A stretch of DNA of 64,000 nucleotides from Pedobacter cryoconitis (GTDB lineage Bacteria > Bacteroidota > Bacteroidia > Sphingobacteriales > Sphingobacteriaceae), in the NCBI RefSeq assembly GCF_014207135.1, contig NZ_JACHCC010000003.1:186001-250000 (forward strand). Direction: 5' to 3'. The position numbers were made by a program, and so were the translations under genes. Under the pieces are notes generated by a model that worked only from the letters and a program-made list of their open reading frames with translations, had not been told where the DNA came from and did no database searches. Shown in pieces: positions 1 through 8,909 of the stretch; the first letter of the stretch is position 1, and the number at the start of each line of letters is the position of its first letter.

Positions 1-390
1 TTTCAGGTAAATTTTTCGGGTCCAATAGCTTTTACACTCCAGGTACACGACATTATCCATGCTACGTTCATAGTATTTGTAGCTATGACTTTTTCCGGCA
101 CCTGCGTTGTGAGATATAGCCACGCTGATACTTTGTTCCTGTGCATTTTTCATCAGGTTCTGAAGCATCTTAAAGTTTTTGGTGTCAGCAGTGTTCCATC
201 CAAAGTCGATACGAAGATTAACCTGCAGTTTACGCCACATATCATCGGCGATCATTTCCCATTTGTGGTTGATGATCTGGCTAATGGTTCCCGGAGAGAT
301 CCCCAGTCTTTTAGCTACTTTGTATTGACTAGCCTTTTTACAGATTTCGTTCAATTCTGCTGCAATACTTTGTTTTTGTTCATTTTTCAT
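1..390 (-). CDS. Mu B-like transposition ATPase with N-terminal HTH (partial)
   Basis: The reading frame stays open from the ATG at 388-390 down to the window edge, giving 130 codons; the C-terminal part lies outside. An N-terminal helix-turn-helix-like stretch (VAKRLGISPGTISQII) is followed by a Walker A-like loop (HNAGAGKSHS). This order, HTH then AAA ATPase, is that of phage Mu B, the target-capture and transposase-activating ATPase. The transposase gene ends 19 bp upstream on the same strand, matching the Mu A-B order. The ATPase role is inferred from the P-loop and the context; Walker B is not visible here. Confidence 0.8.
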   Translation of the reverse strand, partial: MKNEQKQSIAAELNEICKKASQYKVAKRLGISPGTISQIINHKWEMIADDMWRKLQVNLRIDFGWNTADTKNFKMLQNLMKNAQEQSISVAISHNAGAGKSHSYKYYERSMDNVVYLECKSYWTRKIYLK

Positions 391-409
391 AGGTATGGGT
401 TTTCTGATC

Positions 410-2386
410 TTACATTCTGAGTAAAACTTCATCTTCTTCGGCATCAACTTTTTGCTGCTGTTTTTTGGGCATGCTGCCTTTGAATTTTATATTGAGCTCC
501 TGTGATTCAATGAATGCGGAAGGGCTGTAACCTGATCTGGCTATTAATGCTTCGAACGCAGTTTTATCACGCTTGTACTCGATATCTCTGACCGCATAAT
601 CCCTGGCCCAGCTCATTTTGTCATCTGCCTGCATCAGTACCGGGATATCTATATGTTTTCGTTTGGGTTCTGCAAAGGCAACAAATACTTTTTCCTGATG
701 AGCATTAAGCTCACAGAGCTGGATATATACGTCCATTGCATCCGGATCATAACGCACGATGAATTTTTTACCAACGTATTTGCGACGGAATTCTATGTCT
801 ATATTGCCATCTCCATCGTATACTTCATATTGATACTGGGTATGGCTAAGCCATAAGGTTAGTCCTTCTTTTTTATAAGTAATAGGTTTCTGGCTTTCTG
901 TTACCCATAGATGTTGCATAATCTCCTGCAGGGATAGCTGTTCTCTCAGTGACATTGGATGCTGGTACATCTCGTCACGGCTTTCTTCGAAATGCGGGTG
1001 TTTTCCTGAGTTCCATTGGTTTACTGCCATCTCCCAGGCCGGGGAGAGCTCTTCTTTACTTTTTAAATGATGTTTGTGAGCGGTGATAAAATCTGTATTT
1101 GGTTGATGATCTTCTTTTTTTACCCGGATTCCCTGCCCGTCTGAGAACCAGAATTTAGTGATCACCTGCTGCTGAAAACGATTGAACAGTTGTTCAGCAG
1201 GGTTGTTCTTTGCACCAGCACGGTGTGCATGATGGCATCCTCCTTTGAGCGCTACCAGGTCGTTATAGAATTCCTGCATCCGGGTCATTTTATGCCCACT
1301 CTGGTTGTCATACGTTAATAAATATGGCCGGCATTCAGCTTGTTTAACAGCCATTTTAATAGCTTTGAAGTGATCAGTATGATCCTCTGTCTCACTCAGG
1401 CTCCATCCAATGATCTTTTCTGAGTACACATCAAAAAGAACATTTATTCTGAGTTTAGAAGCCATTTTATGACCAGTAGTATGGTCAAAATGAATCCAGT
1501 CTAGTTTAGTTCCGTCAATTGCCCAGTAAACATTAGGGAACCAGTTTGATTTATCACGACTGAGGGTATGCTGGAATTTATTTTGCCAGGCTTGTTTTCC
1601 ATGACGGGCAAGTGTCCATATCCTTTCTTGTTCGGGTTCGTAAAGCCAGTGATAAAGGCCACTCTCAGCAAGTTCAGGCCAGTTTTGTTCCAGACGACGG
1701 AGATTATATTTAGCCAGTACCATGGGAATGGTCAATTTTATAGGTAAAGCATAGTGGGATAAGATAAAATCTGCCACTTCCCCACGGATCTTTGCTGTAT
1801 TCTGATTGCCTTCACCTTTATGGATGAATATTCCGTAACCCTCTTTTAAGTAATTTTCGTATTTTTCTTTCAGGCGTTTTGCTGCTCCTGGAAGGGTATG
1901 GTTCCACTTGTTTGTATCCAGTTTGTTTACGGCCTCACTGATATTCTGCCAGATCCTGGTTTTGCGTTTTCCAAACATTTTTCCGGTCATTCCACGATCT
2001 TCAAATACGAGTTGAACAGCATTTAAAATCCAGCAGTTGATAGATTTCTGTCTTTGTTTCGGTTCTGCTAAAGGTCTGCCTTCTGGTGTCCGGTGATTGC
2101 TGAAAAAAGCAGAAGCCTTGCTATCGGGAATTATAAAAGGCTCTAGTAGATTAATGACCACAGTTTCTTCGGGCCGGCCAATTTTGTCCAGACAAACAGA
2201 TTTGATTTCATGCGGCAAATCAGCATAACTTAAAAAGGCTTCATTTCCCAGGCCTTTTCCCTGCTGTGTTCTGATCAGTTGTTTTCTGTCACACTTTTTT
2301 TTATAAGTATCATAAGACATGAGACTCCAGTCCTGATAAAGTAACCTGGCAGGTATCGAAAGGATGTTGTTTTTGTACTGATACAT
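410..2386 (-). CDS. Mu A-like DDE transposase (rve integrase core)
   Basis: A 658-aa protein of the size of phage Mu transposase. A retroviral-integrase-type catalytic triad is readable: D291 in WAIDGTKLDW, D360 in LLTYDNQSGHK and E398 in KNNPAEQLF. The N-terminal 250 residues would hold the end- and enhancer-binding domains, and the region after 480 has the beta-rich character of the Mu transposase C-terminal domain. It would cut and join prophage ends in replicative transposition. The ATPase gene follows and a small Ner-like gene precedes it, so this is probably one early operon. No frameshift is seen, so the gene looks functional. Confidence 0.9.
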   Translation of the reverse strand: MYQYKNNILSIPARLLYQDWSLMSYDTYKKKCDRKQLIRTQQGKGLGNEAFLSYADLPHEIKSVCLDKIGRPEETVVINLLEPFIIPDSKASAFFSNHRTPEGRPLAEPKQRQKSINCWILNAVQLVFEDRGMTGKMFGKRKTRIWQNISEAVNKLDTNKWNHTLPGAAKRLKEKYENYLKEGYGIFIHKGEGNQNTAKIRGEVADFILSHYALPIKLTIPMVLAKYNLRRLEQNWPELAESGLYHWLYEPEQERIWTLARHGKQAWQNKFQHTLSRDKSNWFPNVYWAIDGTKLDWIHFDHTTGHKMASKLRINVLFDVYSEKIIGWSLSETEDHTDHFKAIKMAVKQAECRPYLLTYDNQSGHKMTRMQEFYNDLVALKGGCHHAHRAGAKNNPAEQLFNRFQQQVITKFWFSDGQGIRVKKEDHQPNTDFITAHKHHLKSKEELSPAWEMAVNQWNSGKHPHFEESRDEMYQHPMSLREQLSLQEIMQHLWVTESQKPITYKKEGLTLWLSHTQYQYEVYDGDGNIDIEFRRKYVGKKFIVRYDPDAMDVYIQLCELNAHQEKVFVAFAEPKRKHIDIPVLMQADDKMSWARDYAVRDIEYKRDKTAFEALIARSGYSPSAFIESQELNIKFKGSMPKKQQQKVDAEEDEVLLRM

Positions 2387-2407
2387 GGTTTTTTGTGGGT
2401 GATTTGT

Positions 2408-2611
2408 TTACTGATTGAGTGCGTGTGTTAAGGTTTCTTTCAATTTGTGATCGATTGCTTTATATTCGTTCATAATCTTGTCTGAGAACAGGCTTTTCCG
2501 GTCTCCGCAAAGACACATACGCACATACCGGATTGTTATTCCATGTTTTAATGCCAGCTCATTTATAACCTGATGATTGTATTTGTTCCTTTTTTCTTTA
2601 CTTTTGTTCAT
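2408..2611 (-). CDS. small Ner-like DNA-binding protein of the Mu-like prophage
   Basis: A 67-aa basic protein when started at the ATG at 2609-2611. A longer frame from 2650 would run across the candidate operator, so the short form is preferred. The stretch NELALKHGITIRYVRMCLCG has helix-turn-helix spacing. It is the first gene of the leftward early operon and lies opposite the CI-like repressor, the position of ner in phage Mu, where Ner limits early transcription. No family was recognised by residues; the role is inferred from position and size. Confidence 0.65.
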   Translation of the reverse strand: MNKSKEKRNKYNHQVINELALKHGITIRYVRMCLCGDRKSLFSDKIMNEYKAIDHKLKETLTHALNQ

Positions 2612-2684
2612 TGTGGCAGTTGTTCGTTTAGGTGGAACAAATATGCACACGTATCGTGTTCAAATGCAAATAAATATTCACAAA
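2612..2684. promoter_or_regulatory. divergent prophage control region with two inverted repeats
   Basis: The 73 bp between the Ner-like gene and the repressor gene contain TTGTTC-N9-GAACAA (2620-2640) and ACACG-TAT-CGTGT (2647-2659). Both repeats are perfect. In lambdoid and Mu-type switches such a region carries the operators for repressor and Ner. Which protein binds which repeat cannot be told from sequence. Confidence 0.6.
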
Positions 2685-3377
2685 ATGAAGATAAATTCTG
2701 ATAAGTCATTCATCCTTAGTCAAATAAAATCTCACTATAATTTTAAAAATGATGCTGATTTCGCCAGATATCTGGAAATAAAGCCAAATACTTTGTCCAA
2801 CTGGCATAGCCGTAACACAATGGATTATGAATTGATAGTCACAAAATGTGTTGATATTGATGCCAACTGGTTACTAACTGGCCAGGGGGATATGCTGAAA
2901 AGGGAAGGACAGGAAGTTACAGTTAGAAAATTACATACAGATCGTTTAATGGATACACAAAATATCCCGCTTTACGATGTGCAGGCAAGTGCTGGTGTAA
3001 TTGAGCTTTTTGGACAAAACAGACTGAAGCAAATTCCAATAGATTATATCAGAATTCCAAAGCTGCCTAAATGTGATGGAGCTTTGTATATTACAGGTGA
3101 CAGTATGTATCCGTTGCTTAAATCTGGTGATATTGTGATGTATAAAGAAATCAAAGATATTGCTCATAATATCATCTGGGGAGAGATGTATCTTACTTAT
3201 CTGGAATACAATGGGGATGAGTTCTTTTTTACAAAGTATCTTCAGAAATCTGAAAAGGAGGGGTATGTGCGGTTTGTTTCCCAAAATCAGCACCATCAGC
3301 CTATTGAATTTCCACTCCATGCGATTAAATCATTGGCTATGGTCAAGGCATCAATCAGAATAAATTCACAGTTGTAG
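2685..3377 (+). CDS. CI-like prophage repressor, XRE HTH plus S24 peptidase domain
   Basis: The 230-aa form starts at the ATG at 2685; an in-frame ATG at 2643 and an upstream start at 2577 would cross the operator region or the divergent gene. Residues 9-60 form a phage-CI-type HTH (NDADFARYLEIKPNTLSNW). Residues 95-220 form a LexA/S24 domain with nucleophile S140 in ITGDSMYPLL, likely general base K184 in FFTKYLQK, and a possible Ala-Gly autocleavage site at A103-G104. It is expected to hold the prophage silent and to self-cleave during the RecA-dependent DNA damage response. It diverges from the transposition operon, as the c repressor does in Mu. Confidence 0.88.
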   Translation: MKINSDKSFILSQIKSHYNFKNDADFARYLEIKPNTLSNWHSRNTMDYELIVTKCVDIDANWLLTGQGDMLKREGQEVTVRKLHTDRLMDTQNIPLYDVQASAGVIELFGQNRLKQIPIDYIRIPKLPKCDGALYITGDSMYPLLKSGDIVMYKEIKDIAHNIIWGEMYLTYLEYNGDEFFFTKYLQKSEKEGYVRFVSQNQHHQPIEFPLHAIKSLAMVKASIRINSQL

Positions 3378-3818
3378 AGGTTGTTTTGGTTTAATAGTCT
3401 GTCTATTAGTTGTTTGTGTTTGTTTTGATGCCATTTCGTACTGTCTTTACGCCTGTGTTATAAGTGTTTTTTCGGTATTTAAAGCAGGTAATTGAGCTGT
3501 TTTGGTGGGGTTTAACGGGATGTTTTTTTTAGTTTTTTGTCTCTCTAATAGTCTCCCTTTGTGGTACTTTAAACATGAAAAATGAGAGTCTTGTTGAATG
3601 GTGATCAGATCTCTGAACTATTGCAGGACATTTTGTTTGTTTGCTCTGAAGTATTGAAAGTAATTCAAGCCATTGAATGATAATGATTTATTGTGTTTTT
3701 GTGAATCACTGGAATTGAACATTTCGTTTTGGGGTTTATAATAGCTAAGGATTATGATTACTGACCCTTGTCATTTACGCTGTAGCGTCGTACCTTCATC
3801 ATTTAAACGGAGAGATAT
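3378..3818. other. gene-free stretch expected to hold the prophage terminus
   Basis: No convincing ORF is present in these 441 bp. In Mu the repressor gene lies next to the phage left end, so the prophage-chromosome junction should lie here, before msrA. The stretch has an inverted repeat TAATAG-N5-CTATTA at 3392-3408, and TAATAGTCT recurs at 3392-3400 and 3546-3554; these could be transposase end-binding sites. Another inverted repeat, ATTCAA-N4-TTGAAT, is at 3663-3678. The exact terminal dinucleotide and target duplication cannot be fixed because the other prophage end is off-window. Confidence 0.45.
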
Positions 3819-4310
3819 ATGAATACAGAAAAAGCCATTCTTGCCGGCGGTTGCTTTTGGGGAGTAGAGGAACTTATCCGCCATCAGCATGGTGTAATTT
3901 CAACGATTGTTGGATATACAGGAGGGGATGTTCCTCATGCTACATACCGGAATCATGGAACACATGCCGAAGCCATTGAAATCACATTTGATCCTGCAAA
4001 ATTAGCATATCGTACATTACTCGAGTATTTTTTTCAGATTCACGACCCAACTACACGGAACAGGCAGGGGAACGATATAGGTACTTCTTATCGCTCTGCC
4101 ATCTTCTTTATGGATGAAACACAACGTGAAACCGCAGAGAAATTAATTGAGGAAATGAATGCTTCTGGTAAGTGGCCAGGGAAGGTTATTACAGAAGTAG
4201 TTCCTACAGCTGATTTCTGGAATGCAGAGGAAGAACACAGGGATTATCTGCAGAAACATCCATATGGATATACCTGCCACTTCGAAAGACCAGACTGGAA
4301 GTTAGACTAG
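3819..4310 (+). CDS. msrA: peptide-methionine (S)-S-oxide reductase MsrA
   Basis: A 163-aa protein with the MsrA signature GGCFWGVEE near the N-terminus; C12 is the catalytic cysteine that reduces methionine-S-sulfoxide. C153 in [11 protein letters not shown] is a likely resolving cysteine. [24 protein letters not shown] is the typical substrate-pocket region. The start is supported by a purine-rich AACGGAGAGA just upstream. It acts in the cytoplasm in oxidative protein repair, with electrons from thioredoxin. It is monocistronic and is the first chromosomal gene after the prophage end. Confidence 0.95.
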   Translation: MNTEKAILAGGCFWGVEELIRHQHGVISTIVGYTGGDVPHATYRNHGTHAEAIEITFDPAKLAYRTLLEYFFQIHDPTTRNRQGNDIGTSYRSAIFFMDETQRETAEKLIEEMNASGKWPGKVITEVVPTADFWNAEEEHRDYLQKHPYGYTCHFERPDWKLD

Positions 4311-4384
4311 TTTTACTGGTTATTGTAAACTTATCGTAGTAAAGGACAAATGTAGTTCTAGTCGCTTTTTGTTCTATGTTGAGA

Positions 4385-4462
4385 CGGGTTTGAGCTGGGT
4401 TTGAAGTGGGGTTGAACTGCCTATACCTAGATCAACCCCACTTCAACCCCAGTTCAAACCCG
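4385..4462. repeat. 31-bp-arm palindrome built of tandem 11-nt units
   Basis: The arms 4385-4415 and 4432-4462 match at 29 of 31 positions, around a 16-nt centre. The left arm consists of three 11-nt units, GGGTTTGAGCT, GGGTTTGAAGT and GGGGTTGAACT (4386-4418), and the right arm carries their complements. It lies between msrA and the EcsC-like gene in otherwise AT-rich DNA. No U-tract follows, so a simple terminator is unlikely; a REP- or MITE-like dispersed element is possible. Confidence 0.75.
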
Positions 4463-4603
4463 CTAGAACAGAGATTAGAAACTAAACTTGCTTATAACCT
4501 GTCCTATATGGATAGCTTTTAGGCGTTAATTACAAATTACAGACTATTAATAGCTTAACTGGCATGAAAGTGGTACAGCACCTGATGAATTTAACCATTT
4601 GGT

Positions 4604-5149
4604 ATGGCGTTGATAAAACTAAAGAAGCTAAGTCTGAAAAAAATTGGACTGGACATTAGAGAAGGGTTTAAAGAGCTTTCGAAAGGTGGGTTCCGGCAGA
4701 TCTTTAACCAGATTGATCAGTTGGGAATCAAGAAAGGTGTAGATAGTATGGGGATTGATAAATTCATCAATCAGTGTGCTTTAATGGCTGCAGGTTCGGG
4801 GATAATTACTGGCGTAGGAGGAATAAGTACAATGGCAATAGGTGTACCCCTGGACCTTGCCAATCTGATCACCCAGCAATTCAGGGTTACACTAGCTATT
4901 TCTTATTATAATACTGGCAGATACCAGATCCGCTTTGACGATTTTTTCAAAATTGTGGCCTCCTCTTTGAAGGCCGATACGGGGATGGTCGTTTCCAAAA
5001 ATGTGATGGAAGAAGTTGCTGAAAAAGTCCTGCTAAATCTGGGTTCAAGAACTGCAGAACGCTTAATCCCCGTATTCGGTGCTGTAATTGGTGGTACAGT
5101 TAATTATTTGTTTATTAAACGTGTTGCAGACAACTTAAAAATCGTCTGA
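4604..5149 (+). CDS. EcsC-like protein
   Basis: A 181-aa protein with a glycine-rich hydrophobic centre (AAGSGIITGVGGISTMAIGVPLD) followed by LANLITQQFRVTLAIS, a pattern typical of EcsC-family proteins, whose biochemical role is not established. A second hydrophobic glycine-rich segment is near the C-terminus. Its 3' end overlaps the 3' end of the convergent ABC permease gene by 15 bp. In Bacillus ecsC accompanies the ecsA ATPase and ecsB permease genes, and here too an ABC ATPase/permease pair sits beside it, though on the opposite strand. The family call is moderate. Confidence 0.65.
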   Translation: MALIKLKKLSLKKIGLDIREGFKELSKGGFRQIFNQIDQLGIKKGVDSMGIDKFINQCALMAAGSGIITGVGGISTMAIGVPLDLANLITQQFRVTLAISYYNTGRYQIRFDDFFKIVASSLKADTGMVVSKNVMEEVAEKVLLNLGSRTAERLIPVFGAVIGGTVNYLFIKRVADNLKIV

Positions 5150-6856
5150 TAACTCAATGTTCTCCCAGGTCTGTTTTTTATAATGTCTGAACATAATCCA
5201 GTTAATCAATAGTGCAGGAAGAATGGCAATCCATATTACTAATTCCCATTTCATTAAAAAATAATGTCCAAATCCCAATCCGGCTATCAGTATAAGGATC
5301 ATCATTGAGGTTAGCATTTTACCACCTCCTTGTTTAGTAATTACAGGTTTTGAGAAGGGCAGACCTTTTACCATAAACAACGCCATTAAAATGCCATATA
5401 TAAGACTTACAAGAAAAGCGAGGATAATATCATTTATCGCCTGTGGCCCCCATATCAGCACGATCCCAATGCTTAAAACTAAACAGTATGGAAAAAAGTA
5501 AAGTGTCACAATCGCTTTATACATACCAGACAGTATTTTTCCTGGTTCACCAATTGGCAATGCGTAATAAACCCAAGCCGATTTATACTTTTCTGACATA
5601 GATACATTCATCAGGATTGCAGACATGATGATGGTGCTCAGATAGATGATAAATACGTAGGTATGACCACTCTGAAGTTTGTCCCATTTATCGGCCATGT
5701 TGTTGCCCTTAGCGTTCAGTGCAAAATATAAAAAATAGATAGGTACATAAGCAAAGGCCGGATATACTTTCATTTTAAACTCACGCGTACGGGCTGCCAG
5801 TTTCCAGGTTATCCTGAATCCTGCATTCTCTACCGGATCAGCTGCAACCAGGTTCGAAATTTTATCTGTTAAACTAAATTTACCTTCTTTTTTTACCTGA
5901 TTTGGCGTAGAAGAATTACCATCCGAAGTTGCAATTATTGCCAGTCTCCTATTGAAACCCGGGGCAAGTACTTTGGCCATAAACCATAGACCGGCTACTG
6001 GTAAAGTTATTCCAATAATAGCTAGCAGTCCGGTTAAAGGGGTTGAACGGGACGAATGGATAAGCAGTTCGTTTAATGCTGCAATCCATACCGGAGGCAA
6101 CAGATAGGCCCACCAATGGCTTAGCAGATTGACTTTATCCAGAAAAGACGCGCCAATAAGTCTGGGAAAGAGATAATAGGCGGCGAATATCAGCACCGAA
6201 AACCCGATCTGGAAATAACTGATAATGTCTTTAAACCGTTGTGGGCTCACGGATTTCATCATTAACAGGTAAATTATATTAACGATAAAAATGGTCAGGA
6301 ATGTAGCTTCCAGTAGTTGTATCAGTAAAATTGGAATGGCGAATATCCCATCTACAAATCCGACGATGACTAATGCAGGGAGACCCTGAAGTAAAGCCAG
6401 TCTTAAAACATAAATGCTAATATGTAAGATGCGGGACATCGCTATTGTACGGTCATTAACAGGTCGGGGCAGGAGGATAAACTGATCTCGGGTATCAATC
6501 AGCACTGTAGTGAAATCTGAAATTAAGGTCAGGGCCATCATCACCATAAAGACAGTGAAATATAAAGCTTGTCCAATATAGGGTGTATCATTGATAAAGA
6601 GTAGGAATCCCATTAAAAGCCCCATCAATAAAGTGAAGAAATTCATCAGCCAGGGTGATTGCGTAGTGGCCTTTGCATTTCTGCGTGCGGTAAACAAGGC
6701 TTTAGGGCGGCGATCATCCATGATTAGTTTGATACGCAGAATTTCGTGTAGTTGTTCGGTATCTACACCTGTTTTTTCAAGGACAGGATAAAAGAAGGAA
6801 ACGAAGCGTAAAAATATTTTATCCATAGAAAGAAACAGTAAAAGGATATTTGTCAT
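5135..6856 (-). CDS. ABC-type exporter, membrane permease subunit
   Basis: A 573-aa polytopic protein with about 12 hydrophobic segments (for example FFTLLMGLLMGFLLF and ILILIAGLGFGHYFL) and a soluble region near residues 320-350. It follows the ABC ATPase gene by 17 bp on the same strand and is very probably its membrane partner. The substrate is unknown. Start choice is uncertain: the ATG at 6856 gives MTNILLL and an in-frame ATG at 6826 gives MDKIFLRF. No ribosome-binding site discriminates between them. Confidence 0.75.
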   Translation of the reverse strand: MTNILLLFLSMDKIFLRFVSFFYPVLEKTGVDTEQLHEILRIKLIMDDRRPKALFTARRNAKATTQSPWLMNFFTLLMGLLMGFLLFINDTPYIGQALYFTVFMVMMALTLISDFTTVLIDTRDQFILLPRPVNDRTIAMSRILHISIYVLRLALLQGLPALVIVGFVDGIFAIPILLIQLLEATFLTIFIVNIIYLLMMKSVSPQRFKDIISYFQIGFSVLIFAAYYLFPRLIGASFLDKVNLLSHWWAYLLPPVWIAALNELLIHSSRSTPLTGLLAIIGITLPVAGLWFMAKVLAPGFNRRLAIIATSDGNSSTPNQVKKEGKFSLTDKISNLVAADPVENAGFRITWKLAARTREFKMKVYPAFAYVPIYFLYFALNAKGNNMADKWDKLQSGHTYVFIIYLSTIIMSAILMNVSMSEKYKSAWVYYALPIGEPGKILSGMYKAIVTLYFFPYCLVLSIGIVLIWGPQAINDIILAFLVSLIYGILMALFMVKGLPFSKPVITKQGGGKMLTSMMILILIAGLGFGHYFLMKWELVIWIAILPALLINWIMFRHYKKQTWENIELSDDF

Positions 6857-6873
6857 GGCTTTTGGGTGTTATT

Positions 6874-7647
6874 TTATTCAAAAGCATGTATAATGGCATC
6901 GGTTTCAGTTGTGGAATCTTCCCTGCCGGTTAATTTTGAGAAAATACGCTCAAGGGTATCACTGTGATTCTGTTTCAGCGACTCAAATGTACCATCGGCA
7001 ATGATTTCTCCTTTGTTGATCAGTAATATTCTGTCTGATACTTTTTCTACTACATCCATCATATGTGAACAGTAAAAGATAGTTTTTCCTTCTTTTGATA
7101 ACCGAAGAATCAGTTCTTTGATCATGATCACGGCATTGGCATCCAGGCCGGATAAAGGTTCGTCAAGAATGATAATCTTGGGGTTATGAATGATACCGGA
7201 TATAAGTAATACCTTTTGTTTCATTCCTTTGGAGAAGGTATCCATGCGATCATCTTTATTGGCCGCAAGTCCAAATGCTGCCAAAAGTTTTTTTGCCCTG
7301 TCCTGTAACATGGCTTCTTCCATGCCGTATAGTTTACCTATAAAATCAAGGTATTCCATAGGAGTGAGTACATCATAGATTTCTGCATTCTCAGGGACAT
7401 AACCAATCAGTTTTTTGATTTCCTGCGGATTGTCTGCCATGCTCATGCCATCGATGATGACTTCGCCTTCGAAATCGGGGATCAGACCAGTAAGTATTTT
7501 TACCGTAGTAGATTTTCCGGCACCGTTAGGGCCGATATAACCGATTACCTGGCCTGGAAGTATATCAAGAGAAATGTTTTTTAAAACTAATTTGGAACCG
7601 TATGACTTAGAGAGGTTCCGGATTTGAATGAGCGGTGTTTCGGACAT
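6874..7647 (-). CDS. ABC transporter ATP-binding protein
   Basis: A 257-aa nucleotide-binding subunit. Walker A is GPNGAGKST (residues 39-47), Walker B is IIILDEPLSGLD and the switch histidine is in YCSHMMD. The signature motif is the variant FSKGMKQK instead of LSGGQ, as in many exporter ATPases of the EcsA/CcmA/drug-export type. It is encoded directly before its probable membrane partner and the pair faces the EcsC-like gene. It would power export at the inner membrane; the substrate cannot be inferred. Confidence 0.92.
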   Translation of the reverse strand: MSETPLIQIRNLSKSYGSKLVLKNISLDILPGQVIGYIGPNGAGKSTTVKILTGLIPDFEGEVIIDGMSMADNPQEIKKLIGYVPENAEIYDVLTPMEYLDFIGKLYGMEEAMLQDRAKKLLAAFGLAANKDDRMDTFSKGMKQKVLLISGIIHNPKIIILDEPLSGLDANAVIMIKELILRLSKEGKTIFYCSHMMDVVEKVSDRILLINKGEIIADGTFESLKQNHSDTLERIFSKLTGREDSTTETDAIIHAFE

Positions 7648-7735
7648 AAATTGTAGCTTACAATAGCGCTACAAGATATAAAATAATATGAGTTGTTTTT
7701 GTAATAAATCTATGAAGAAAGATCTTGATAAAAGG

Positions 7736-8833
7736 TTATGGGTTAATTATATAGTGATTAAAACACTGCCAGTATTTGTCTTTAAAAATCTCATAGGAGA
7801 TTTTAATCTGATTGATATATTTCTGCTGGATCTTATAGGCTATTTTAGACGAGTTTCTGAATTCTTTACAGGCAAAATAAATCTCACGTGTGCCTCCGGC
7901 AGTTTCTCTTCCGATGTTCAGGTATCCTTCAAAACTTTTGAGTTCATTTATTAAGTCATCTTCTATTTCATCTATCAATTTATAAGTTTGACGATCTGGC
8001 AGTCCGATAGTATCTTCTGCGCCGTATTGAAGAATAAAATTCAATATCCAGGGATGTGATGCTTTGCGGTCCCAGGTTAATAGTTCTGTATTGATTACGG
8101 CAATCAGCGGGTTTCCGTTAGTTAATTTAGCTTCTAGTATAGAATAGGTGTCATTATCGGTATGACTCCTGGTTCCTTCGTATTTTTCAATAAACTCTTT
8201 TTCGCGCCAGATCAGAAATGATTTTAACTTTTCAATTGGAATAAGTTCTTTCCGGGCCTGGTCTTTTCTGATTACTTTTAAGTGATCAATGATCGTTGCA
8301 GAATGCAATTCACCCAGATAATTATCAAGGAAAATCTGGACGCCAATAGTTATCGTATGATTATTTTGTTCATTCGCATCCTGGTGGATAATAGTGATAT
8401 CAATTTCATCCGGATAGTTGTTATGGTCATTAGGATAGAAATACATATTCTTACTATTGTATTCGTATTCACCCATTTTGATGGTGGTCTGCTCAATATT
8501 CATCTCCTCCTTTAATGCAGTAAATTTCCAGCCTGGCAAGGATGGGGCAGAAGCAACAAGTTCTTCTGCAAATACGATATTTTTGATAGTTCCATCAGCA
8601 GTAATGATCAGTTCTGCCATATCATTACTGAGCATTCCGGTAAGGAAAAAATACCCGGGCTTAAGCCCGTCAAGTTTTTGGGAGAGTTGATCAAAGAAAT
8701 CCTTTTCGATGTTTGTACCAGTCTTCACAGCGTTGAAAAATATTCGTTGTTGTGTTTTAAACCACGACCAGAATTCTTCGTTGGAAGAGATGGTTTTTTG
8801 TTTGGAACTGAATATTTTTTTAAAAAAGCTCAT
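7736..8833 (-). CDS. DUF695-type protein
   Basis: A 365-aa soluble protein without a signal peptide. The C-terminal third resembles DUF695: an acidic helix (YKLIDEIEDDLINEL) followed by GYLNIGRETAGGTREIYFAC, the strand-turn-strand typical of that family. The middle part (ITIGVQIFLDNYLGE) looks like a second domain of the same type seen in Bacteroidetes. The function of the family is unknown. It is separated from the ABC ATPase gene by 88 bp and may be its own transcript. Confidence 0.6.
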   Translation of the reverse strand: MSFFKKIFSSKQKTISSNEEFWSWFKTQQRIFFNAVKTGTNIEKDFFDQLSQKLDGLKPGYFFLTGMLSNDMAELIITADGTIKNIVFAEELVASAPSLPGWKFTALKEEMNIEQTTIKMGEYEYNSKNMYFYPNDHNNYPDEIDITIIHQDANEQNNHTITIGVQIFLDNYLGELHSATIIDHLKVIRKDQARKELIPIEKLKSFLIWREKEFIEKYEGTRSHTDNDTYSILEAKLTNGNPLIAVINTELLTWDRKASHPWILNFILQYGAEDTIGLPDRQTYKLIDEIEDDLINELKSFEGYLNIGRETAGGTREIYFACKEFRNSSKIAYKIQQKYINQIKISYEIFKDKYWQCFNHYIINP

Positions 8834-8909
8834 TGATGAGATAGCATTTAGAGGCGATCTTGTTTGTGGGTAATTTAGTTATAGAATGGCCTGGTCAACA
8901 GAAGAAGAA

